A DNA stretch of 64,000 nucleotides, taken from positions 1-64,000 of the forward strand of contig JBBBWG010026956.1 of NCBI GenBank assembly GCA_037176905.1. Direction: 5' to 3'. Source of the stretch: Azolla pinnata (lineage: Eukaryota; Streptophyta; Polypodiopsida; Salviniales; Salviniaceae). The notes below the pieces were generated by a model. The model did no database searches. It was not told where the DNA came from and worked only from the letters and a program-made list of their open reading frames with translations. Made by a program: the position numbers and the translations under genes. This document shows positions 51,195-61,135 of this stretch, piece after piece. Every line of letters begins with the position of its first letter. The stretch's first letter is position 1.

Positions 51195-51720
51195 CAAAGC
51201 CAGAGGTCAAAGTCAGAGCCGAAGCTTAGAGCTGGAGCTGGAGCTGGAGCTGGAGCCAGAGCCGGACCCAGAGTTGGAGCCAGAGCCAAAGTCAAGCCAA
51301 AGCTGTACAGTCTAAACCGAGCAGAGTTAAGAGTTTGAGCTAGAGACAGTGCTAATCAGAGCTAGAGTTTGAGTTAGAGTCAGAGTGAGAGCTAAAGCAA
51401 GTGGTTGAGTCAAGGTGAGTCAAAAGATGGAGCAAAGATCGAGCCAAATAGAGTTCGAGTCTGAGCCAGAGACAGACCCAGGAGTCGGAATTAGACCAGA
51501 GACAGAGCCAGGAGCCGGAATCAGATCAGAGACTGAGCCAAACAAAGTAGGCAAAGAATAGGAGCCAGGAGTCTGAATTATATCAGGGACAGAGCCCCTA
51601 GGAGTCGGAAAATGGTTCAGAGATCGAGCCCGAGACAAAGCCCCAGGCGTTAGAAATCGATGAGAGATTGAGCCAAACCGAGTCCGAGTCCGAGCCAGTG
51701 ACAGAGCAAAGTCTGGAGGC
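51195..51720 (+). repeat. Degenerate GAGCCA/GAGTCA hexamer array
   Basis: About 525 bp built from hexamers such as GAGCTG, GAGCCA, GAGTCA and GAGACA, clean at the left (51230-51300) and increasingly diverged to the right. Confidence 0.85.
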
Positions 51721-51764
51721 AAAGTTCGAATTGTGCATGAATCGAGAATGTTTCTTGAAGCATT

Positions 51765-52210
51765 GCAGCTGATCAAATCAGAAGAAGAAATGCATTTGAA
51801 CTAGCTGATCAGACCAGAAGGAGAAAGAAATGTATTTGAACCAGCAGATCAAATCAGAAGAAGAAATGGATTTTTGAACCAGCTGATCAGCATCAAAAGG
51901 AGAAATGTGTTTCAACCAGCTGGTCAGATCAGAAAAGAAGAAATGTGATTTTTGAACCAGCTGATCAGATCGGAAAAGAAGAAATGTATTGGATTGAACC
52001 AGCTGATCAAATCAGAGAAGGAGAAATGTATATGTGATTGCACCATCTGATCCGAGATCAGAAGGAGAAATGTAGTTTTGAACCAGCTGATCGGATCAGA
52101 AGGAGAAATGTAGTTTTGAACCAGCTGATCGGATCAGAAGAAGAAATGTATTTGAACCAGCTGATCAGATCAGAAAAGAAGAAATGTATATTTGAACCAG
52201 CTGAAGAAAA
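51765..52210 (+). repeat. ~38 bp minisatellite with CAGCTGATCAG core
   Basis: About twelve units of TTGAACCAGCTGATCAGATC followed by AGAA(A)AGAAGAAATGTA, of 30-46 bp each. Most units carry the E-box CAGCTG and the palindrome TGATCA. Confidence 0.93.
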
Positions 52211-53161
52211 GCAAGATCATAAAACAAATCAAACAAACAGAACTGCCCAACAAGTGTATGAGCCTTTCCAACTGAGACAGAACATGCATCTACCATGGTT
52301 CTGGTCTGTCTGGTCTTTCATAACAATAAACACCCAAATTGAAAAGGAAGAGAACAGGATTGCTTGGAGGAACACTTGTAAATGAAGCCTGATGCACAAA
52401 ATGATGATTTCCACCATGCTCCAATGATGTGAGCTTTCTTTGATGAGCTATTAACCCATATAATATATATAAAAGAGCTTGTTCTTCCATTCTACATCAG
52501 CTGCATCAATCAACATGACATGAGTTGATTGATTGATTGGTTTGATGCAGGAAATACTGTTGTTGCCCATTTGCAGAAAAGATTTCCACCCCATGTGTAT
52601 ACAGGTAGGGGTGGATGGATGCAAGGAGAGACAGACCCTCATCATCACATCACGATCCATCTCGCCGCATGTGGTCGCGGTTCGTATCGGAGAATATGAT
52701 TTAGGGTTAGGGTTAGGGTTTTTGAGAATGTCGGTTCCGAGGAAAAGCTTTCTTTGGACAGAAGCTGGCTCATGCTCTCTGAGGGGAGGGCAATGGCCAC
52801 AGAAAAAAAAGCATTTCACCAGCCAGATCAGAGACTTCATACAAGAAGATAAGCCCAATGCAAGAAGTATTCTCTGGTCTCCCGATCGAATCGGCTTCTC
52901 ACGGCAAAGCTGGGGTCGAGCTGTTGTTTTCGACCATATCCATGGGAGCCAAACACCTTGCCATGCTGCTTAATCCTCTTTTGTTTGCCTGTTGTGTCTT
53001 GCTTTCAATGTGGTGGAGGTTATGCAGTGTTGTACGATTTTTCCGGAATGAAGAACTGCAGTGATGCCCCAAACATGATCTGTTGGGCCGTGCTTCATTC
53101 ACAGTTTGGAAGACTTGAGGGAGCGAAGTTTTTGTTTTTCCTGTAAGTTTGTGCTTTTACA
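52211..53161. other. 3' flank of the ANT-like gene
   Basis: No gene seen. A short TTAGGG run lies at 52700-52721. The part nearest 53161 is probably the 3' UTR of the AP2 gene. Confidence 0.55.
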
Positions 53162-56100
53162 CTAGATCGGAATGTTCTGAGCTTCATTCCAAGCTGCAAA
53201 CATCGGTTGAAGGTGCGATCGAATACCAACAACGCTTTGCTGCTGCTGTTTTAGCTGCTGTTGTTGATGATGAAGCTCTTGTTGCTGTTGTTGTTGTTGT
53301 TGTTGTTGTTGTTGATGATGATGATGATGATGTTGTAGATTTGGGTCATTCGACATCCATGGAATGGGGAATTGAGGGAACTCGTCGCTGTGCTGGGACG
53401 AGCTGAGCACTTTCGCATCATCATACTGATGCTGAAGATGAAGATGCTGGTGAAGATGATGATGAGGAAGATGATGATGATCTGCAGGATTCATGGTGAG
53501 CATCTGCTTCGGGCTGCCATTGTCGACCTCGCTCATCGAGTTCTCGGGGCTTCCCCTGCCCATCATCATCATGTTGGATAGGCTCGGGAGGAGGATCGAT
53601 GGCAGGATCTCCCCTGGGTGCTGCTCTGCTAGTGGACCCTGATCTTCCATAAGAGGGCTATGGTGAGCTCCATCCTCCTCCTCACCATGGCAAACAAACT
53701 TGCTCTGGCTTCTCTCACCACCTTCATCACCATAGCCATCATCCTGCTTGATGAGCTGCTGCAGCAGTAGCTGCTGCTTCTCTTTCTTTCCATTTGATTC
53801 CTTGATGCCTGCTTCCTCGTTCGGATGCTCGCCATTAACCCTAACCCAACCCCCATCTCCAAGCCCACCTCCTGCATCTTCTAAGACCCTTCCACTCTCT
53901 TCTTCTTCTTCTTCTTCTTCTTCTTCTTCTTCTTCAGCTCCTTCTTCTCCTTGTGCTTCTGCAAGCGATGCATCGGTGCAGGTTTCGAGCTTCCGCCGCG
54001 CCTCCTGGCCGGCCAGCAGAGTGCTGCTTGAGCATATCTTCTGGACATCGTATCGCGTGGTCTCGAAGTTTGTTACGGCGTGAACACCGCGGAACCTGAT
54101 TGCTGCTATATCATATGCTTCTGCAGCCTCTTCTTGAGTACCTAGGCAACACACATATGCAGACAGTAAGTAAACACACCGTCGATTCCTTCTTTCGACC
54201 AAGGTAAGGAAGGATACACAGTAATACACAATGCTTTCTGTGTTGTGTTTTTTTGACCCAAGGGTTTTGTGATTCAGCACACACATGATTGTGTGTGATG
54301 GTGTTTTTTTTCTTTGTTTTGGGTCCTTTTTTGTTCTTGCTTACTGAATGTGCCCAAGTACAGATCTTTGTTGCCTGCCACTCTCCCGATCCGAGCTTGC
54401 CATCTCCCCTGCTGATGATGCCTAGCCAGCACCACCACCATCAGCATTCACCATAGTCAGTTTGAAAATCTTGAAGCAGAACAGTTTTTTGCACCATACT
54501 AGCCAAAATTCCGAAAATGATAGACCCTAATCGGGGGAAAGGCATGAAGCATCATTTTGGGTTAATATATTTGGATGGAGATGGCACCTGGTGACTCCTC
54601 TGTAGATCGATGCTCCCCGTGAAAATCCACTACTCTTTCTGCATTTCACACAAAATCAATGGAGTTTAGAAATGTGAAAAGAAGTCCTCATTTTTGCCAT
54701 TTTCTTCTGTAACTCTGCTTCCTTGTTTCAATCTTCTCTGTATCAACAATGGCACTCACTACCGAATAGGAGCTGAGAAAAGGTACCTTCTTAATGAAGC
54801 CACATACTCCTGCCTCGTCATATTCTTCATCTCCTCCAGCTCATCCTTGTAGGTGCTAGCCTGCAAGCACAGAAACCCATCATCGCATATGCAGGTATGA
54901 ATGTAGGTATGCATGAGTGCATTACGAATATGCATGAATGAATGTATGACTGTTCTGTAGATATGAATGCATGAAATGCATTCACCACAAATATATGTTT
55001 GAACGTATGACACTCTGTAAATATGAATGTATAAATGTATTCGCTGCGAATACGGTTATGAATGTAATCACTACAAATAGGTATCAATGTATGAATGTAT
55101 TCACTGCAAATATGCAAGAATGTATGAATTCATTCCTGCAAATATGCATGAATGTATGAATTCATTCCTGCAAATATGTATATATATGAATGTATAAATG
55201 TATTCAGCGCAAATGTGTATGAATGTATGGCTGTCTGTTTATGAAATATGAAATATGTATGCATTGTAGGAGCATTTTTTACTGGGAAATTGGTGTGGGT
55301 CGTAGGGCCCCAGTACTTGAGAGCAGCCAAATCATATGCCCTTGCAGCTTTGTCTTCCTTATCATACCCACCTGGTGTTATCATCCCCCCAAAAAGACAA
55401 AACCTTAGAGCCATGATAATGCAGCATTTCTGCAAGCCGGGATTTTGCACCTCAAAAACAAAGCCTGTACACATAGATTTCTACAATCTCTCAGAGAATT
55501 GCGAGTGAAATGTTGCAAGCCGAAAGAAGCTTTACAGAGCGGATGTTTTGTCCATCCATCGGGGCAAAAGATCGTAAACCATAACAAAAGATCATGGATG
55601 AAAAAGCGCGTATAGTTTTTACCGATTGTATCTACATCCAAAAGCTGATTAACAAAAAAATGTCCCCAACAGTATGCAGTATTTGATTCGTTTGAAGGAG
55701 CATGAAAGATGTTTGTTCTAACAGAGCAGCTTGATTAATCGTCAAATACCCCACAAGATGCAACCTACACGATTGATTTGAGCGTCCGAGATCATAACGG
55801 TCACAAACGATCCAGCAGGTATGGTCTATAGACCGATCAAGTAGGGAGGAAGTGACAGAAGTTTCAGAGGATATGGTCTGCGGCTTGATTGATGCCATAG
55901 ATTCCATAGCAGTAGTAGATTAAGCATGGAAGAAATGACAGAAGTTTCAGCAGATGTATGCTCTGTAGCTTCCACAGATTCCATAGCAATAGAAACAGTA
56001 ACATGTGAGACTAGCGAAGGATACTTACCGAGATAAACTGCCCTCCAAGCACCGCCATTGTTGAATCAGCATCAGAGTTCGTGTATCATGCATTATATAG

Positions 56101-58590
56101 CCAGGAAACATGATCCATCAGAACAAAACCATGGTCAGAAAGGAACACACAACGACTCAGACGGAAACCCTAAAAAAAGGAACCAGAAGCACAAGATGAG
56201 CCCGGGGAGCACAAAGAATGATCAGGAAAAAGAAAGCCGGGAGGATGACGCCTTCAGAAAACCCTAAATCTGCGAAATGTAGGTCGCGTTTCCATGGAAG
56301 AAGAAGGCGGAATACAAGCTCCCAGATTTAGGGTTTCTGCAAAATCTCGCAGTACGGAAGATCAGGCCTTCACAAAATTCAGGCAGGTCTTCCTTCGATG
56401 CAGATCTCGAAGGGATTGGGAGAGGAAAGGAATCCGCAACGGATACTAACAGAACCCTAGGAAAATGGACAGAAGGGAGAATCGCAGCTGCCGCAAAACG
56501 AAAACCCTAAACCTTAGGATCGACACAGAAAACACAAGGCCTTCAATCAAAGCAACCCTAAAACTGACGCAAGAGGAAGGCGAGATGAAGGATATGGCGT
56601 TGATCATGGAAAGATTACCTTGTCTTCCTTTCCTGGTTTGGCCTTCTTTCCTGCAGCTGTTATCCCACAGGTGAGCTTCATATCTCCCTGTCCATCGATG
56701 CCTAGCACACAGGTAGATAGCTCTTAACAGCAAGGCAAGAAACAATGGAGATCTAGGGTTTGGGGTTTTTTAGGGTTTCTCCTTCTCAAGGTCTATACAG
56801 GGGTTTAGTTCTTGGAAGCTCACTTCTAGGGTTTGGGTTCTGGGTTCTCCTCCTCAAGGTCTGAACAGCAAGGCAAGAAACAATGGAGATCTAGGGTTTG
56901 GGGTTTTTTAGGGTTTTTCCTTCTCGAGATCTACACAGGGGTTTAGTTCTTGGAAGCTCGCTTCTAGGGTTTGGGTCCTGGGTTCTCCTCCTCAAGCTCT
57001 GCAAAGGGGTTTGTTAGGCCTGGGAAGCACATTTCTAGGGTTTGGGTTTTAGGGTTTTCCTTCTCAATCAGGGTATAGATATAGGGTTTCAGCTCTTGGA
57101 AGCACATTTCTAGGGTTTGGGTTCTGGGTTTTCCTCCTCAAGATCTACATAGGGGTTTAGTGCTTGGAAGCACATTTCTAGGGTTTGGGTTTTAGGGTTT
57201 CCTTCTCAAGGTCTATGTAGGGTTTAGCTCTTGGACGCACAATTCTAGGGTTTGGGTTCTGGGTGGTTGCACATTTCTAGGGTTTGGGTTTTCGGTTTTC
57301 CCTCCTCAATCAAGGTCTATCTAGGGGTTTAGTTTCTTGGAAGCACATTTCTAGGGTTTGGGTTTTTAGGTTTTCCCTCCTCAATCAAGGTCTATCTAGG
57401 GGTTTAGTTTCTTGGAAGCACATTTCTAGGGTTTGGGTTTTAGGTTTTCCCTCCTCAATCAAGCTCTATATAGGGGTTTATTTAGGTCTTGGAAGCACAT
57501 CCCTAGGGTTTGGGTTTTCCGGCTGTGGAGTGTGATTATGGTTTTAGGGTTTCAGGTCCGAGGTCTTGTAAGGGTGCTCCAATTCGGTTGAAGGGTTAGG
57601 GTTCAGGGTTTGGAGTTTAGGGTTAGGGTGTAGGGTTTTGGAGGTCAAAGGATCTAGGAACGGGAGGAGGGGTTATGGTTTTAGGGTTGAAGGTGCAGGG
57701 ATTTAGGGTTAACAGTTTAGGGTTTGCTCCGTGATGCTGGTGATGATGCTGATGCTCCTGATGATGATGCATCTAGTAGTTCTTCTCACCTCGTCACTCC
57801 TCTGTACTGCGAGGTTCTCTGCCCGAAGGTGTCCAAGGATTTGCGGGCATGGCCTTTGCTCAGAGCTCCGCCTTTGCTTCCGCCGGCGCCCCTCTTCCTG
57901 CATTCCGCCATAGCTCCATCGGAGCTCGGGTGGAGATGGGGGAAGAGATTAGGGCAGTTTGGAGCAGCAAGATTAGGGTGAAGGGCGGCGGCAGCAGCAG
58001 GAGGGGCGATAATCCCGCCGAAATCGGCAGCATTAGGGTTAGGGTTAGGGCTAGGGTTAGGGTTAGGGTTAGGGTTAGGGCTAGGGTTAGGGTTAGGGTT
58101 AGGGTTAGGGTTAGGGTTAGGGTTTGCTGCAAGTGCTCCCAGATTAGGGTTGAGTAGCAGGCGAGGATTCATGGAAAGAGAGAGCGCGGATTGCAGCTGC
58201 AGATTGCAGGCGCCGCCGCCATGGAAGCTCCGATCCTTCCCCGCCCCCACGAGCTCGCCCATGGCCGCCAATCTGTCGCCTGCTCCTCCGCCATGGCTCT
58301 GCAGCTGCTGCTGACCTAGCCATGTCTTCAACGCGCTCTTGAAGCCGGCCATGGCGTTGCCCTCGCCCCCTGCTTCTGCTTCTGCTTCTGCTTCTGCTGC
58401 TTCTGCTGCTTCTTCTGCTTCTTCTGCTTCTTGCAGCTGCGCGGCGGGGGAGAAGCTTCTTCTTCGCCCATGGTGAGGCGGATGAGGATCGAAGCGGCGG
58501 TAGTAGAAGCTGCCGCAGTGCGCAGAGCTATGGTGGGCCTTGAGAAGAATCGGGTCGTGGAACTCATCCGCTTGCTGCTGCTGCAGCAGC

Positions 58591-58631
<41 letters not shown>

Positions 58632-59672
58632 ATGGCGGCGATGAGCTTGAGCTCGGTCTTCCTCCATGAATGCGCTGATGCTGCTGTGGCTATGGCTATG
58701 GCTATGGCTGAGCTCTGTTTTGGGCGTTCTGAGCTGCGCGGAAGGGCTGCTGGCTATGGCGGCGGCGCTGCTGCTGCTGCTGCTGACAGGAATGGCATCA
58801 GCCGGGTAGAAGATGGTGTGGGCATGGTGGTGGTTAGGGTTAGGGTTAGGGTTAGGGTTAGGGTTAGGGTTAGGATTCAGGGCATGTGGGGACTGGTGAA
58901 GGTGATGATGGGCAGCAGGGTTAGGGTTAGGGTTAGGGTTAGGGTTAAGATGGTGGTTGTGGTGGGGATGAAGGAGAGGGTTAGGGTTAGGGTTAGGGTT
59001 AGGGTGATGGCGAGGACTAGGGTTAGGGTTAGGGTTAGGGTTGAGAGGATGCGCATTGCAGTAGTCTGTGAAGGCGGAGGAGGAGCCCAGGAAGTCCTCC
59101 AGCTTCGGCTCCAGATGCAGGCTCCTTCCCACCATGCTCATCATCGCCATGAGGTTAGGGTTAGGGTTAGGGTTAGGGTTAGGGTTTCCCACCCTCAGCT
59201 GCTGCTGATGCTGATGATGATCGTCCCCACCTCCATCGCCATCTCCACCTCCACCTCCACCTCCATTCATCCTTTGATCATACTCCCTGCAGCTGCCATA
59301 GCCGCCGCCGCCGCTGTGCTCTGCAGCGGCGGCTATGGCGGCATTGCTGCTGCTGCTGCTGCTGCTGAACAGCGCCCGAGCTCCCTCTTCTTCTTCTTCT
59401 TCTTCTTCTTCTTCTTCTTCTCCTTCTTCTGCTCCTCCTCCGCCTTCTTCTTCTTCCATGAGGCCGTGCTCTCCCTTCATGAACTGCCAGCCTGCAGCAG
59501 CCAGGGAAGCAGAAGAAGAAGAAACCCTAAACCCTAGAGACGAAGAAGAAGAAGAAGAAACCCTAAACCCTAGAGACGAAGAAGACGAAGAAGACGAAGA
59601 AGAAGAAGAAGAAGAAAACCCTAGAAAAAGCAAGCCCCCGAGCTCTAATTCACAATCGGCTGCGGGATTCAT
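53162..59672 (-). CDS. ANT: AINTEGUMENTA-like double AP2/ERF transcription factor
   Basis: Eight exons: 59672-57790, 56701-56619, 56037-56029, 55371-55283, 54860-54787, 54638-54588, 54421-54345, 54141-53162; 1081 residues. Two AP2 domains are present: R1 (about 622-690; [43 protein letters not shown]) and R2 (about 724-785; [36 protein letters not shown]), with the linker [20 protein letters not shown]. The R1 insertion [14 protein letters not shown] and pre-domain motifs PKLEDFLG (189-196), [10 protein letters not shown] (about 442) and ALSLSMN (about 497) mark the euANT lineage. [16 protein letters not shown] and the FAAW tail point to ANT. Such factors are nuclear and promote organ growth and meristem activity. 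The protein is about twice the length I recall for ANT because of Ser, Glu, Gly, His, Gln and Asn-Pro runs. The start is the first ATG; upstream is repeat. Confidence 0.95.
56029..56037 (-). other. 9-bp micro-exon of the ANT-like gene (encodes VYL)
   Basis: The minus strand reads CAG, then TTTATCTCG, then GTAAGT. Exon 2 ends with a single G of a split codon and exon 4 starts GTGGG, so the R1 domain becomes Q-VYL-GGYD only if these nine bases are included. A 9-bp exon at this point is a known feature of AP2-family genes. It lies in a 1.25 kb interval that otherwise shows no coding sequence. Confidence 0.92.
56745..57560 (+). repeat. ~65-85 bp telomere-like minisatellite in ANT intron 1
   Basis: About a dozen units built on TTCTAGGGTTTGGGTT, a TTTCC(T/C)CCTCAA stretch, GGTCTATATAGGGGTTTAG, CTCTTGGAAGCACA. 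The TAGGGTTTGGGTTTTAGGG part resembles degenerate TTTAGGG repeats. It occupies most of the 1.1 kb intron between exons 1 and 2. Confidence 0.9.
58033..59187 (-). repeat. TTAGGG hexamer tracts inside ANT exon 1, coding for Asn-Pro runs
   Basis: Six separate tracts, at about 58033-58124, 58832-58876, 58918-58948, 58978-59004, 59018-59043 and 59153-59187. All have the 6-bp unit AACCCT on the coding strand and all are in the same frame, reading Asn-Pro. They sit between conserved euANT motifs without breaking the frame. Confidence 0.96.
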
Positions 59673-60714
59673 GGCGGTGGATGATCGATCCGCAGCATAC
59701 ACAATGCCCCTGCTGCGTTTTCCTTACCTGCAGATGCAGCAGCGTGGCTTGAGCTCGCCATCGCCATCGCCATAGCCAGGCTGGAGGAGGTGCCGTCGCC
59801 ATTGCTGCTGCTGCTGCTGCTGCAGCATCGGCTATGGCGAGCCAGCAGCGATGGCGGTGGCCTGAGGCTCGCAATCTGCAGCATTTGCGAAGTGAAGGAG
59901 CTGGCGATGGCAGCGGCGCCCCCCCCTCCTCCTTCGCCTGCTGCATCCTCCTGATCCTCTTGCTCCTCATGCTGGCGGCGATGGTGCTGCTCCTGCTGCT
60001 GCTGCTGATGCAGAGCGTGGTAAGCAGCGGCGGCGTGATGATGATGAGGATGAGGATGAGGATGATGATCGGAGAGCAATTGAGGCGGCTGCTGCTGATG
60101 ATGATGATGATGCTGATGCTGATGCTGGTGATGAGGATGAGGATGAGGATGATGATGCAGAGCGTGGTTAGGCGCTGCAAGGTCTTGGCGATGGCGATGG
60201 TGGGAGCTTGACATGTCCTCCTCCTGCATGCAGCAGCGGATGATACGATCATCCACAGCAGCAGGAGCAGCAGCGGAAGCAGGAGCAGCTGGAGCAGGAG
60301 CCGAGTCGCATGGAGACGAAGCAATTGGCTATGGCTATGGCTATGGCGCCGGCTGTTGCTGCGGCTGCGGCTGCTCGATGGCGATGGCGATGGCGAAGGC
60401 GAAGGCGATGGCGATGGCGATGGCGATGGCGATGGCGACGGCGATGGCGCTGATGGTTAGGGTTTTGGGTTCTAGGGTTTTGTGGGGTTCTAGGGTTTTG
60501 TGGGCGCCCTGCAGCTTGCTCGCTGGGCCATGGCGAGCAAATGGAGAACACACAGAGAAGAAAGAAGAAGAAAGCGCCCTTCCTCTCTTCCTTTTCACTC
60601 TGGTCTCAGAAGAAGGAAGAAGAAGAAGGAAGAAGAAACCGAATCCAACGCGAACGCGAACGCGAACGCGAACTCAAACGCGAACGCAAACGCGAACGCA
60701 GAGGCATTTGGAAG
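59673..60714. other. Upstream region of ANT-like gene, hexamer and trinucleotide repeats
   Basis: Contains CTG and GAT runs (about 59800-60150), a GCGATG hexamer array (60376-60445) and a GCGAAC hexamer array (60650-60700). Frames here are long because the repeat units are multiples of three; no conserved domain is visible, and I treat it as promoter and 5' UTR. Confidence 0.6.
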
Positions 60715-61135
60715 CGCATGCGTGCAGTGCATGCTGAAGTATGTATGCATGCGCTCCATGCTGGATGATGGCACGGCAGCAACACGGTTATGCATGTGCG
60801 CATGGGTTTGCATGCATGCATGCGTGCGTGCGTTTGCATGGATGGCATGGCAATAACATAGGCACGTATGTACGCATGCATGTGTGCGTGCGTGCATGCA
60901 TGCATGTGTGCGTGGGCTCCATGGATGGCATGCCAATAACATTGGTACGCATGCATCGCATGCATGCGTGCGTATGCATGCATGCATGTATGTGTAGGTA
61001 GGTTCCATGGATGATGGCATGGCAACAGCGTAGGTATGTATGCATGCATGCATGCATGTGTGCGTGCATGCGCATGTATGTATGTGCGCTGCGGGTGTAT
61101 GTATGTGTGCGTGCATGTGTGTGCATGTCACATGC
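60715..61135. repeat. Alternating purine-pyrimidine CATG/TGCG array
   Basis: About 420 bp of CATGCATG, TGCGTGCG and TATGTATG units with a ~110-bp higher-order period marked by TCCATGGATG(G/A)(C/T)(A)TGGCA and CAATAACAT(A/T)GG(C/T)A. Confidence 0.9.
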
